Assembly: GCA_029569255.1 (NCBI GenBank)
Contig: JAKQUO010000008.1
Location: 1-64,000 of the forward strand
Source of the DNA: Acidobacteriota bacterium
GTDB taxonomy: Bacteria; Acidobacteriota; Aminicenantia; Aminicenantales; Saccharicenantaceae
Direction: 5' to 3'
Length of the DNA stretch: 64,000 bases
A program made the translations under genes and the position numbers. Below the pieces are notes generated by a model. The model had not been told where the DNA came from. It saw only the letters and a program-made list of their open reading frames with translations, and searched no databases. Each line of letters opens with the position of its first letter. Within the stretch, counting starts at the first letter, position 1. Shown here in pieces: positions 17,236 to 27,745 of this stretch.

Positions 17236-18771
17236 ATGAAGAAGAACATCGCGGCGGCGGTCGCCGTCGCTCTCGTCCTCACCCTGGTCCCCGGCCCGGC
17301 GGCCGGGGCGCCCGCGAAGCCCAAGATCGCCAAGGAGAAGCGGTTCGCCCTCGACTGGCTCTCCCGTCCCGAGACGATTGAGAAGTTCGGACGCATCTCC
17401 GACCGCATCTGGGGCTACGCCGAGCTCGGCCTCCAGGAGTTCAACTCGTCGAAGCTTCTGGCCGACACGCTCGAGGCGGCCGGGTTCACGGTCGAGCGCG
17501 GCCTGGCCGGGATGCCGACCTGCTTCGTCGCCTCCTACGGGTCGGGCAAGCCCGTCATCGGCCTGCTCGGCGAGTTCGACGCCCTGCCCATGCTGTCGCA
17601 GAAGGGCCGGGTGTCCAAGAAGGACCCCGTCGTCGAGGGCGCGCCCGGCCACGGCTGCGGCCACAACGCCATGTGCACGGCGGCGGCGGCCGCGGCCATC
17701 GCCGTCAAGGAGGCCATGGACGCCCACGGCTTCAAGGGCACGATCAAGGTCTTCGGCTCGCCGGCCGAGGAGATCGTGGCCAGCCGGCCCTACATGGTCC
17801 GGGCGGGTCTCTTCGAGGGCGTCGACGCGGTCATCGACAACCACAGCTCGAGCGGCTTCGGCACGGGCTACGGCGTCGGCGGCAACGCCCTCTTCTCGAC
17901 CATTTTCACCTTCAAGGGCAAGACGGCCCACTCGGCCGGGGCGCCCTGGGTCGGCCGGAGCGCCCTCGACGCCGTCGAGATCATGAACGTCGCGACCAAC
18001 TACCTCCGCGAGCACCTGCCGCTGTCCCAGCGCCTGCACTACGTCGTCCTCGAGGGCGGCGAGGCGCCCAACGTCGTCCCCGACAGGGCCAGCGTCTGGT
18101 ACTACGTCCGCAACACCGACGAGCGGCTCGAGGAGATGTACGAGCGGGTCGTCAACTGCGCCAAGGCCGGGGCCCTGGCCGCCGGCGTCGAGCTGGCCGA
18201 TGTCCGGGTGATCAGCGCCATCCACCAGAGCCACTCCAACAAGGCGGCGGCCGAGCTCTTCCAGAAGAACATCGAGCTCGTCGGCATGCCGGCCTGGAGC
18301 GACGAGGAACAGGCCTTCGCCAAGGCCCTGCAGAAGGAGCTCGGGGCGAAGGAAACGGGGATGCCGGCCGAGGTGAACGCTCTCGAGGCGCCGCGGTCCG
18401 GCCGCGAGTTCGTCGGCGGCGGGTCGTCCGACGTCGGCGAGGTGACCCTCATCGCGCCGACGGCGACCATCACCTTCCCGGGGGCGGCGCCCGGGGCCAT
18501 CGGCCACCACTGGTCGAACGTGGCCTGCTGGTACGGCTCGGCGGCCTGGAAGGGCCTCAACGCCGGGGCCAAGGCCATCGCCGCCTCGGCCGTCGATCTC
18601 CTGACCAGGCCCGAGGAGCTGGCCAAGCTGCGCAAGGAGTTCGAGGAGTACTCGAAGGCCCATCCCTACAAGCCGTTCCTCCCGGCCGACGCCGTTCCTC
18701 CGAACGACCTCAACAAGGAGCTGATGGACAAGTACCGCGGGCTGCTGGAAAAGGCCCTAGCCGAGAAATGA
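17236..18771 (+). CDS. Secreted M20-family amidohydrolase, AbgB-like
   Basis: Metal-dependent hydrolase of the M20D/AbgB (aminobenzoyl-glutamate utilisation B) type, predicted to cleave an N-acyl or dipeptide-like bond. The signal peptide spans residues 1 to about 25. The catalytic region has IGLLGEFDALPML with the first metal ligand region, then APGHGCGHNAMCT with the HGCGHN motif of amidohydrolase-type M20 enzymes, and GSPAEEIVASRPYM with the catalytic glutamate pair. The dimerisation domain carries KGKTAHSAGAPW, and a histidine ligand is in GAIGHHWSN. Length, 511 residues, agrees with AbgB. It is preceded by AAGGAGG and by repeat A2. The neighbouring amidohydrolases and prolyl oligopeptidase suggest extracytoplasmic peptide or conjugate degradation. 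Confidence 0.9.
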   Translation: MKKNIAAAVAVALVLTLVPGPAAGAPAKPKIAKEKRFALDWLSRPETIEKFGRISDRIWGYAELGLQEFNSSKLLADTLEAAGFTVERGLAGMPTCFVASYGSGKPVIGLLGEFDALPMLSQKGRVSKKDPVVEGAPGHGCGHNAMCTAAAAAAIAVKEAMDAHGFKGTIKVFGSPAEEIVASRPYMVRAGLFEGVDAVIDNHSSSGFGTGYGVGGNALFSTIFTFKGKTAHSAGAPWVGRSALDAVEIMNVATNYLREHLPLSQRLHYVVLEGGEAPNVVPDRASVWYYVRNTDERLEEMYERVVNCAKAGALAAGVELADVRVISAIHQSHSNKAAAELFQKNIELVGMPAWSDEEQAFAKALQKELGAKETGMPAEVNALEAPRSGREFVGGGSSDVGEVTLIAPTATITFPGAAPGAIGHHWSNVACWYGSAAWKGLNAGAKAIAASAVDLLTRPEELAKLRKEFEEYSKAHPYKPFLPADAVPPNDLNKELMDKYRGLLEKALAEK

Positions 18772-18803
18772 AGAGGGGGGCGGTTCCGACCCGCCCGCCG
18801 GAG

Positions 18804-18829
18804 AAATTAAAGAATTAAAGGTTTGACCC
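18804..18829. repeat. Family A repeat, single arm
   Basis: AAATTAAAGAATTAAAGG followed by TTTGACCC matches the right arm of the family A elements. No matching left arm is visible upstream, so this is a solo or decayed copy, lying between the convergent M20 and prolyl oligopeptidase genes. Confidence 0.75.
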
Positions 18830-18835
18830 TTCCTA

Positions 18836-20959
<2,124 letters not shown>

Positions 20960-21272
20960 TTGACCTCCCTGGGGATTACGCGGCGGTTATACCACAATTC
21001 CCCCGCCGGAGAGAAATCGGAAGCGAGCCGGAACATCCAGGACGCGCAGGCTGGGGTCGGGTCGGATGGGCCGGCAAACGGGGGCATGTCCTCCCGGCAC
21101 GCGTCCCCGTTCAGACATGCGGGACACGTACCGGGGCGGTACATGTCCCGACACGCGCATGTCCCGAAACGCGCCCCGAGCGCCTGGCAACTCATCCCAT
21201 AGCCCCCCACAGAAAATGGAAGAGAACCGTCTGCTTTAGCTCGAAAGCGGGCAAGAAGCAGACCTGACCCCG
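20960..21272. other. Intergenic region with short CATGTCC repeats
   Basis: About 313 bases with no supported gene. It holds the prolyl oligopeptidase promoter near 20990. In the middle are several CATGTCC and CACGCG words, including the tandem pair listed separately. Near the right end a segment reading, on the minus strand, GGGGTCAGGTCTGCTTCTTG resembles an end of the dispersed repeats but has no clear partner arm. Confidence 0.5.
21142..21173. repeat. Tandem 16-base repeat pair
   Basis: CATGTCCCGACACGCG (21142-21157) is directly followed by CATGTCCCGAAACGCG (21158-21173), one mismatch. Related words occur upstream at about 21086-21104 and inverted at about 21114-21128. Function unknown. 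Confidence 0.7.
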
Positions 21273-21725
21273 TCAGTTCCCGCCGAAATCGACGTCGTCC
21301 GGGAGCTCGTTGACGTCGGCCGCCGGGTCGTAAGGGAAATGGGCGGCCAGGAGGCGCCCGGCCTCGGCGATGGCCTCGACCAGGCCCTCGGTGAACTCGC
21401 CCTTGCGGAAGCGCTCCGACAGCATGGCGGCGACCGCCTCCCAGAACTCCTGGCCGACCCTGGCGTGGATGCCCTCGTCGCCGAGCACGACGAACCGCTT
21501 CCGGGCCGGGACGATGAAGAAGAGGATGCCGTTGCGGTCCTTGGTCCGGGCCATCCCGAGGCGGTCGAAGGCCCGCTCGGCCGCGCGGCGGACGCCGCCC
21601 CAGAAGAAGCGGGCCACGGAGACCCGGACCTCGCCCGAGGTGGCCCGCTCGGCCGCGGCGATGGCCGCCTTGACCCGGTCGACGTCGACCGTCCTCATGA
21701 GTGCCGCCCGGCTGCGCACGCTCAT
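21273..21725 (-). CDS. TPM-domain protein (cytosolic-type)
   Basis: A 150-residue protein consisting of one TPM domain, a fold found in plant TLP18.3 acid phosphatase and bacterial YgcG-like proteins. Visible landmarks are AAIAAAERATSGEVRVSV at the start, RNGILFFIVPARKRFVVLGD in the middle, and FTEGLVEAIAEAGRLLAAHF near the end. No signal peptide is seen, and no membrane helix. It begins with ATG behind AGGGGAGGAGG and lies 37 bases after a second, membrane-bound TPM protein and a lemA gene, the usual neighbourhood of this family. A role in membrane-protein or envelope maintenance is an inference from that association; the molecular function is not known. Confidence 0.85.
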   Translation of the reverse strand: MSVRSRAALMRTVDVDRVKAAIAAAERATSGEVRVSVARFFWGGVRRAAERAFDRLGMARTKDRNGILFFIVPARKRFVVLGDEGIHARVGQEFWEAVAAMLSERFRKGEFTEGLVEAIAEAGRLLAAHFPYDPAADVNELPDDVDFGGN

Positions 21726-21762
21726 CGCCCCTCCTCCCCTCCTTGCTCCGCTTTCGCCGCCG

Positions 21763-22569
21763 CTACCATCCTCCCGAGGCCCCGCCGCCGCCCGAGCGGC
21801 CGCCGCCCCCGCTGAACCCGCCTCCGCCGCTCCAGCCGCCTCCTCCCCCGCCCCAGCCGCCGCGCCCTCCGCCGCCGCCTCCGCGGCCGCCGCTCAGGAT
21901 GCTGATGAGGAGCCACAAGGCGAACGACGGATTGGTGATGAAGATGATCAGAAGGACGAGGATGAGGAGGCCGCCGAGGACGCTCTTGCCGGTCGAACCG
22001 CCGCCGCGGCCGGCGCCCTCCTCCCCTCCGGCGGCCTTCCCGTCGCCCGAGATGTGGCCGATGAGGGCCGTGACGGCCGCCTCGACGGCCTCGTCCCCGC
22101 GGCCCTCGCGGATGCCGGGGACGAGGATGCCGTCGATGACCCGGTAGGCATAGATGTCCGGGACCCTGTCCTCGAGGCCGTAGCCGACCTCGATCCGGAC
22201 CTTGCGGTCCTCGGCGAAGATGAACAGGACGAGGCCGTCGTCGATGCCTTTCCGCCCGACCCTCCAGGCCTCGAAGGCCTTGACCGCGAACTCCTCGGGG
22301 GTCGTCCCCCGGCCGAACGTCCGGCCGATCCAGACCAGGAGCTGGTGGCCGGTCCGCCGCTCGTAGTCCTCGAGGCGCGCGTCGAGTCGGGCGACGGTCT
22401 CCGGCGCGAGGAACCCGGCCTGGTCCGTCACCCACCGGTCGGGGGCCGGCGGGACCCGGTCCTGGGCGAAGGACGCCGGCGCCGGGACGAACGCCGCCGC
22501 GAGATAGAGAGCGGCCCACCCGGCCAGGGCCAGGAGGAAGAGCGGCGGGCGCGGACGGCGTGTTGTCAC
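21763..22569 (-). CDS. TPM-domain membrane protein, YgcG-like
   Basis: An exported TPM-domain protein anchored at its C-terminus. It has a signal peptide (1 to about 36), the TPM domain with RVPPAPDRWVTDQAGFLAPE, QLLVWIGRTFGRGTTPEEFA and DGLVLFIFAEDRKVRIEVGYG, then a transmembrane helix (GGLLILVLLIIFITNPSF and on) and a Gly/Ser/Trp-rich tail of about 40 residues. Length is 268 residues. This order (signal, TPM, helix, glycine tail) is that of YgcG proteins, which are encoded with LemA. It starts with GTG 32 bases after lemA. The function is unresolved in the family. Confidence 0.88.
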   Translation of the reverse strand: MTTRRPRPPLFLLALAGWAALYLAAAFVPAPASFAQDRVPPAPDRWVTDQAGFLAPETVARLDARLEDYERRTGHQLLVWIGRTFGRGTTPEEFAVKAFEAWRVGRKGIDDGLVLFIFAEDRKVRIEVGYGLEDRVPDIYAYRVIDGILVPGIREGRGDEAVEAAVTALIGHISGDGKAAGGEEGAGRGGGSTGKSVLGGLLILVLLIIFITNPSFALWLLISILSGGRGGGGGGRGGWGGGGGGWSGGGGFSGGGGRSGGGGASGGW

Positions 22570-22601
22570 GGTCGGACCCGGCGGGCCGTGTCAGCCGGAG
22601 C

Positions 22602-23207
22602 TCAGAACTTGACCTGGGGGGGCGTCTCGGCGCCCGGCTGGGCCTTGAAGAAGGCCTTGTCCCTGAACTTCTCGCCGAAGAACCCGGCGATGAGGACGGC
22701 CGGGAACCGGTTGCGCCGCGTGTTGAAGGCCTGGGCGGCCTCGTTGAAGCGCATCCGCTCGGTCGAGATCCTGTTCTCGGTCCCCTCGAGCTGGGCCTGG
22801 AGCTCCTTGAAGGCCTCGGTGGCCTTGAGCTCGGGGTACTTCTCGACGACGACGAGCAGGCGCGACAGGGCCGACGACAGGCCGTCCTGGGCCTGCTGGA
22901 ACCGCGACAGGGCCTCGGGCGTGAGCTGGCCGGGCGCGACCTGGACCTGCCCGACCTTGGCCCGGGCCTCGGTGACGGCCGTGAAGGTGTCCCGCTCGAA
23001 AGCCGCGGCGCCCTTGACCGTCTCGACCAGGTTGGGGACGAGGTCGGCCCGGCGCTGGTACTGGTTCTCGACCTGGCCCCATTGGGCCTGGACCTTCTGG
23101 TCGAGGCCGATGAGCGAGTTGTAGACGCCCGTGACGTAGACGGCCCCCAGAAGGAGGACGACCAGGACGACCGCGAGGCAGCCGACGGCGAAGCGTTTGT
23201 TGGCCAT
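22602..23207 (-). CDS. lemA: LemA family protein
   Basis: A 201-residue membrane protein with one N-terminal helix (FAVGCLAVVLVVLLLGAVYV) and a long helical bundle facing outward. The family signature follows: YNSLIGLDQKVQAQWGQVEN, QYQRRADLVPNLVETVKG, and near the end RFPAVLIAGFFGEK. LemA proteins have no established biochemical function. They are usually encoded next to TPM-domain proteins, as here. An upstream GTG at 23216 is possible, but AGGAGA abuts it directly; the ATG at 23207 lies 9 bases from that Shine-Dalgarno and is preferred. A TAGAAT -10 preceded by TG lies at 23242-23247 on this strand. Confidence 0.92.
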   Translation of the reverse strand: MANKRFAVGCLAVVLVVLLLGAVYVTGVYNSLIGLDQKVQAQWGQVENQYQRRADLVPNLVETVKGAAAFERDTFTAVTEARAKVGQVQVAPGQLTPEALSRFQQAQDGLSSALSRLLVVVEKYPELKATEAFKELQAQLEGTENRISTERMRFNEAAQAFNTRRNRFPAVLIAGFFGEKFRDKAFFKAQPGAETPPQVKF

Positions 23208-23292
23208 GGGGATCACTCTCCTAATGAATGCCTGTGGCGATATTCTATCATACGGGGCCCCGCGAACCCCGGTTTTGTGCTATCATCCGCCC

Positions 23293-24252
23293 GTGAGCGT
23301 GAAACGGATCGCCCTCCTGACCCGCGACTGCGGCGGGGTCAACGCCGCCATCCGGGCCGTCGTCCGGGCGGCCGCGGCCAGGGGCCTCGAGGTCCTGGGG
23401 GTCGTGCGCGGCTACGAGGGACTCATGGCCGGGGAATTCGTCCCCCTCGACAGGCGCTCAGTCTCCAACATCATCGAGCTCGGCGGGACCATCCTCAAGA
23501 CGGCCCGGGCCGAGGCTTTCCTGACCGACGAAGGCCAGAAGGCCGGCCTGGCCAGCCTGCGGGCCAACGCGGTCGACGGCCTCGTCGTCGTCGGGGGCAA
23601 CGGGTCGCTCGCCGGGGCGCGCGACCTGGCCGAACGGCACCGCTTCCCGGTCGTCGGCGTCCCGGCCACGATCGACAACGACGTGCCGGGCGTCGCCCTC
23701 AGCGTCGGCGCCGACACGGCCGTCAACGTCGCCCTGGACGCCCTGGACAAGATCCGCGACACGGCCACGTCGCTCGAACGCATCTTCGTCGTCGAGGTCA
23801 TGGGCCGGAGGTGCGGCTGGATCGCCATGCAGGTCGCCCTGGCCGGCGGCTGCGAGGAGGTCCTGCTGCCGGAGAAGGACACGCCGATCGAGGCGGTCTG
23901 CGCCGAGATCGAGGCCGGCGCCGCCCGGGGCAAGGCCAGCTGGATCATCGTCGTCGCCGAGGGCCGGGCCTCGGCCGCCGAAGTGGCCGGAGCGGTGACG
24001 GCGCGAACGGGCCTCGAGACGCGCATCGCCGTCCTCGGCCACATCCAGCGCGGCGGCCGGCCGACGGCCCACGACCGCATCCTGGCCTCCCGGCTGGGGC
24101 ACGCCGCGGTCGAGGCGCTCGTGGCCGGGCGGACGGGCGGCCTCGTCCGACTCGTCGGCGACCGGGTCGAGTTCATGCCCTTCGAGGCGGCCGGCGAGGT
24201 CAAGACGACCGACATCGAGTCGGACTACCGCCTCCTCAAGATCCTCTCCTGA
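23293..24252 (+). CDS. 6-phosphofructokinase-type enzyme with atypical ATP-site motifs
   Basis: Phosphorylates fructose 6-phosphate in glycolysis, by family. The sugar-binding and catalytic block is PATIDNDVPG, the later MGRRCGWIA corresponds to MGR..G, and LGHIQRGGRPTAHDRILA matches the usual end. Two nucleotide-site motifs deviate. The N-terminal TSGGDAPGMNA-type loop is shortened to LTRDCGGVNA (residues 9-18), and GGDGS reads GGNGS, so the usual Mg-binding aspartate is asparagine. Phosphoryl donor and activity are therefore open. Length is 319 residues. The GTG start has no Shine-Dalgarno; TATCAT preceded by TGTGC (23281-23286) would place the transcription start on the GTG itself. It diverges from lemA. 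Confidence 0.85.
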   Translation: MSVKRIALLTRDCGGVNAAIRAVVRAAAARGLEVLGVVRGYEGLMAGEFVPLDRRSVSNIIELGGTILKTARAEAFLTDEGQKAGLASLRANAVDGLVVVGGNGSLAGARDLAERHRFPVVGVPATIDNDVPGVALSVGADTAVNVALDALDKIRDTATSLERIFVVEVMGRRCGWIAMQVALAGGCEEVLLPEKDTPIEAVCAEIEAGAARGKASWIIVVAEGRASAAEVAGAVTARTGLETRIAVLGHIQRGGRPTAHDRILASRLGHAAVEALVAGRTGGLVRLVGDRVEFMPFEAAGEVKTTDIESDYRLLKILS

Positions 24253-24284
24253 CAGGGGACATGACGCCTGTCCCGGCCTGTTCG

Positions 24285-24303
24285 CGGGGGCGCCCCGTTT
24301 TTT
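24285..24303 (+). terminator. Intrinsic terminator after the phosphofructokinase gene
   Basis: Stem CGGGG/CCCCG with a GCG loop, followed directly by six T residues, 33 bases after the stop codon. Confidence 0.65.
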
Positions 24304-24504
24304 ACCAATGTTTTTTTCGGCGCTTCCGCCCCCGTGCGGACCGATCCGGCCCCGAATGAAGCCTCACCCCTCGAGCCTCGCATCCGGGGCCGCCTCGATC
24401 CGTGAATGACCCAGGCTGTTCCCCATCCATCGAACGGTCGAGACCCGGAACAGGGGCTTTTCCTCGATGAATGGGATCGCGCCTCTTTTTGACCCGGCGG
24501 CGGA

Positions 24505-24538
24505 GAAATAGGGAAATAGGTATCATGTCCCCCATTTT
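24505..24538. repeat. Dispersed repeat, family B right arm
   Basis: AAATAGGGAAATAGGTATCA followed by TGTCCCCCATTTT. The same arm is found at 36461-36493 and, slightly altered, at 40050-40084. A partial inverted left end GGGGACATGACGCCTGTCCC is at 24255-24274. Confidence 0.8.
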
Positions 24539-24539
24539 G

Positions 24540-24569
24540 TTGACAGCCTTCGCTGAAATGTAATATATT
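24540..24569 (+). promoter_or_regulatory. Promoter of the BNR-repeat gene
   Basis: A perfect TTGACA (24540-24545) starts right at the end of the repeat arm. TATATT (24564-24569) follows after 18 bases, or TAATAT (24561-24566) after 15. The start codon at 24603 is about 30 bases on. Confidence 0.6.
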
Positions 24570-24602
24570 TGGGCTTCCCCCATGATCTCGAGGAGGTTTC
24601 CC

Positions 24603-26993
24603 ATGCGTCTCTCCAAGCGTTCGTTCGTCATCATCGCCCTGGCCGCCGCGGTCGCCGCGGCCGGCGCCCTCGCGGCCGCGCCCCAGAAGAAGGCCTCCCC
24701 GAGGGGCCCGGTCAAGGTCGAGAACACCGACCCGGCCCTGCGGCTCAAGGCCTTCGACGAGCACACGGCCATGAAGCGGTCCTCGCCCTTCCAGGACGTC
24801 CGCTGGCGCTTCATCGGCCCGTTCGACCTCAGCGGCCGCTGCACCGACGTGGCCGTCCCCGCCGGCAGCCGGACCGTCTTCTACGCCGGCGCGGCCTCGG
24901 GCGGCATCTTCAAGACGGTCAACGCCGGAACGACCTGGGAGCCCATATTCGAGAACATGCCGACGATGTCGATCGGCGATCTGGCCGTGGCCGAGTCCGA
25001 CCCGTCGATCGTCTGGGCCGGCACGGGCGAGGCCAACATCTTCCGCGGCTCCATGGCCGGCTTCGGCGTTTACAAATCGACCGACGCCGGAAAGACCTGG
25101 GCGCACATGGGCCTCGAGGCGACCTACACCATCGCCCGCGTCGTCATCCACCCGGAAAACCCCGACATCGTCTACGTCGCGGCCACCGGCCACGAATGGA
25201 CCTACAATCCCGAACGCGGCGTCTACAAGACGACCGACGGCGGCCGGACCTGGGCCAAGGTCCTCTACGTCAACGAGAAGGTCGGGGCCAACGACCTGGT
25301 CATGGACCCCCGGAACCCCGACACCCTGTACGCCGCGACCTGGAACCGCATCCGCCTCCGCTGGAGCGACCCCCGTCCCGGCGGCGAGGACGGCCTCTAC
25401 AAGACGACCGACGGCGGCCGGACCTGGACGCCCATCAACAACGGGCTCCCGGACACGGCCGCGACCGGACGGATCGGCATCGACCTCTGCCGGACGAAGC
25501 CCTCGACGCTCTACGCCTACGTCGACAACCACACCCCCGGCGTCGAGCCCAAGCCCGGCGAGAGGGACGCCTACGGCCGGCCCAAGCAGCGGGGCATCGT
25601 CGGGGCCGAGGTCTACCGGTCCGACGACGCCGGCGCCTCCTGGCGGAAGGTCAGCCCGGGCGGCATGGAGAACTTCGGCGGCACCTACGGCTGGGTCTTC
25701 GGCCAGATCCGGGTCGACCCCAGCAACCCCGAGACGGTCTACATCATGGGCCTGGGCTTGTCCAAGTCGACCGACGGCGGGAAGTCCTTCTCCCCCCTCA
25801 CCAGCGAGGGGCTCCACGGCGACCACCACAGCCTGTGGATCGACCCCGACGACCCCGACCACCTCCTCAACGCCAACGACGGCGGCGTCAACATCTCCTA
25901 CGACGGCGGCCGGACCTGGCGCGATTTCCACGACGGCATCCCGGCGGTCCAGTTCTACAACGTCGCCCTCGACAACTCGACGCCGTTCTACGCCTACGGC
26001 TCGGTCCAGGACCAGAACTCGCACCGCGGCCGCATCCAGCTGCGGCGGCCGGCGGCCGGCGGGCCGGCGGCCGGGCGGCGGCAGTTCGACGCCCTGGCCC
26101 GCGCGCAGTGGGTGCGCGCGCCCGGCGGCGAGGGGACGCTCCACGCCATCGACCCGAGCGACCCGCGCACGGTCTATTCCTCGTCCTTCTACGGCCGGCT
26201 CGAGCGGGCCGAATACGGTGACGACGGCGCCTGGACGAGCAAGGAGATCTACCCCAAGGCGGCCGAGGGCGAGCCGGCCTACCGCGGCCAGTGGCTGGCG
26301 GGCCTGGCCCTGTCGCCGCACAACCCCCAGGTCGTCTACCACGGCTTCCAGTACCTCTTCCGCTCGATGAACCGGGGCGAGACCTGGGAGCGCATCAGCC
26401 CCGACCTGACCTACAACAACCCCGCCCAGCAGGGGCAGTGGCCGTTCGCCATCCCCTTCGCCACGATCACGGCCGTCGACGAGTCGCCGTTCAAGTTCGG
26501 CCTCGTCTACGTCGGGACCGACGACGGGCGGGTCTGGGTGACCAGGAACTCCGGCGATTCCTGGACCGAGCTCACGGCCGGCCTCCCCTACAACAAGCAC
26601 GTCTGGAAGGTCGTGGCCTCCAAGTACGATCCGGCCACGGTCTACGTCACGCTCGTCGGCCGGCACGACGACGACTTCAACCCCTACGTCTTCAAGTCCG
26701 TCGACTACGGCAAGACCTGGGCCTCGATCGCCGCCGGGATCCCCGGCGGGCCGGTCAACGTCGTCCGCGAGGACCCCAAGGTGAAGGACATCCTCTACGC
26801 GGGCACGGACACGGGCGTCTACGTCAGCCGGGACGGCGGCAAGAGCTGGAACGTCCTCGGCGGCAACCTGCCGACGAGCTACGTCTGGGACATCGCCGTC
26901 CACCCGCGGGACAACGCCCTGGTCATCGCCACCAACGGCCGGGGCATGTGGATCGTCGACGACCTCGGACCGGTGCAGAACGCGGCCAAGTAG
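24603..26993 (+). CDS. Secreted BNR/Asp-box beta-propeller protein (sortilin/VPS10-like repeats)
   Basis: A large exported protein built from beta-propeller blades. The signal peptide covers residues 1 to about 30. Asp-box motifs (S/T-x-D-x-G-x-T/S-W) recur: KTVNAGTTW, KSTDAGKTW, KTTDGGRTW twice, RSDDAGASW, ISYDGGRTW, RSMNRGETW, VTRNSGDSW, KSVDYGKTW and SRDGGKSW. They are spread over residues 90-770, so two propellers are likely. Such proteins are abundant in Acidobacteriota and related groups, and their ligands are mostly unknown; some relatives are xyloglucanases, but no catalytic site is evident here. Length is 796 residues. The ATG at 24603 lies 6 bases from AGGAGG and is preferred over the one at 24582. 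It stands alone with its own promoter. Confidence 0.85.
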   Translation: MRLSKRSFVIIALAAAVAAAGALAAAPQKKASPRGPVKVENTDPALRLKAFDEHTAMKRSSPFQDVRWRFIGPFDLSGRCTDVAVPAGSRTVFYAGAASGGIFKTVNAGTTWEPIFENMPTMSIGDLAVAESDPSIVWAGTGEANIFRGSMAGFGVYKSTDAGKTWAHMGLEATYTIARVVIHPENPDIVYVAATGHEWTYNPERGVYKTTDGGRTWAKVLYVNEKVGANDLVMDPRNPDTLYAATWNRIRLRWSDPRPGGEDGLYKTTDGGRTWTPINNGLPDTAATGRIGIDLCRTKPSTLYAYVDNHTPGVEPKPGERDAYGRPKQRGIVGAEVYRSDDAGASWRKVSPGGMENFGGTYGWVFGQIRVDPSNPETVYIMGLGLSKSTDGGKSFSPLTSEGLHGDHHSLWIDPDDPDHLLNANDGGVNISYDGGRTWRDFHDGIPAVQFYNVALDNSTPFYAYGSVQDQNSHRGRIQLRRPAAGGPAAGRRQFDALARAQWVRAPGGEGTLHAIDPSDPRTVYSSSFYGRLERAEYGDDGAWTSKEIYPKAAEGEPAYRGQWLAGLALSPHNPQVVYHGFQYLFRSMNRGETWERISPDLTYNNPAQQGQWPFAIPFATITAVDESPFKFGLVYVGTDDGRVWVTRNSGDSWTELTAGLPYNKHVWKVVASKYDPATVYVTLVGRHDDDFNPYVFKSVDYGKTWASIAAGIPGGPVNVVREDPKVKDILYAGTDTGVYVSRDGGKSWNVLGGNLPTSYVWDIAVHPRDNALVIATNGRGMWIVDDLGPVQNAAK

Positions 26994-27037
26994 GCCGGGA
27001 GAGCGCGCAGGAACGACCGGGGCGCCGCCGCCGCGGA

Positions 27038-27745
27038 CTAGGGCGCGGACAGGCGAAGGAACACGGACTCGAGGTCCGGCCCGGTCCGGGCCGAGCGCAG
27101 GGCCCGCCATTCCCGGAGCCCGGCCTGGGCGACGGTCGCGCCGCGGCGGACGACCACGAACGCGTCGGCGATCCTCTCCATCTCGGCCAGCATGTGCGAG
27201 CTCAGGAGGACCGTCGCGCCGGACTCCCTCAGCCCCAGGAGGGCGTCGCGGACGGCCTTGACGGAGGGCGGATCGAGCGAGGCGTAGGGCTCGTCGACGA
27301 CCAGGATCGCGGGCCCGGCGGCAAGGTTCTGGAGAAAGGCGAACTTCTTCAGGTTCCCGGCCGAGTAGGTCCCGGGGCGGCGGCGGAGCAGGGCCGGATC
27401 GAAGCCGAGGTCCCGGGCCGCGGCCAGGACCCGGGCCCGGAAGTCGCGGCCGTTGCCGCCCGCCGGCCCGTTCCGGCCGGCCCGGCCGAACTCGAGCACG
27501 GTCCAGCCGTCGAGCCAGGGGAAATAGGCCGGCCTGTCGGGGACGTAGCCGACCGGGCCAGGGCCGACGGCGACCGCCCCGGCGTCGGGCCTCAGGAAGC
27601 CCAGGACGATCTTGAGCGTCGTCGTCTTGCCGGCGCCGTTCTCGCCGAGCAGGGCCGTGATGGCCCCCTTCGGGGCCCGGAATCCGACATCGCGGAGGGC
27701 CTCGACCGCTCCGAACCTCTTGGCCAGGCGCCGGGCTTCGATCAC
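27038..27745 (-). CDS. ABC transporter ATP-binding protein
   Basis: Energises transport through the permease encoded just upstream in the operon. Walker A is GENGAGKTTT, the Q-loop region is GYVPDRPAYFPW, Walker B is AILVVDEPYASLDP, and the H-loop is LLSSHMLAEMERI. The ABC signature is degenerate: YSAGNLKKF where LSGGQ is usual. Length is 235 residues. It starts at GTG 27745 and overlaps the permease stop as GTGA. It is the last gene of the five-gene operon with the small exported peptide, propeller and thioredoxin-fold proteins, so the transporter may act on that peptide or on a step of its maturation. This is inferred from context. Confidence 0.85.
   Translation of the reverse strand: MIEARRLAKRFGAVEALRDVGFRAPKGAITALLGENGAGKTTTLKIVLGFLRPDAGAVAVGPGPVGYVPDRPAYFPWLDGWTVLEFGRAGRNGPAGGNGRDFRARVLAAARDLGFDPALLRRRPGTYSAGNLKKFAFLQNLAAGPAILVVDEPYASLDPPSVKAVRDALLGLRESGATVLLSSHMLAEMERIADAFVVVRRGATVAQAGLREWRALRSARTGPDLESVFLRLSAP

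Larger units (their letters stand above)
24304..24602. other. Intergenic region ahead of the BNR-repeat gene
   Basis: About 300 bases without a gene. It contains the family B repeat arm (24505-24538) and the promoter of the BNR gene (24540-24569). A GGGGACATGA word at 24255, before the terminator, is the nearest inverted partner of the repeat arm, so the whole stretch 24255-24538 may be one enlarged element. Confidence 0.5.

Noticed and set aside
24225-27110. A 961-codon minus-strand frame opposite the BNR gene
   Set aside because: Repetitive Val/Asp/Gly composition, no start context, and the plus strand has ten Asp-box motifs here.
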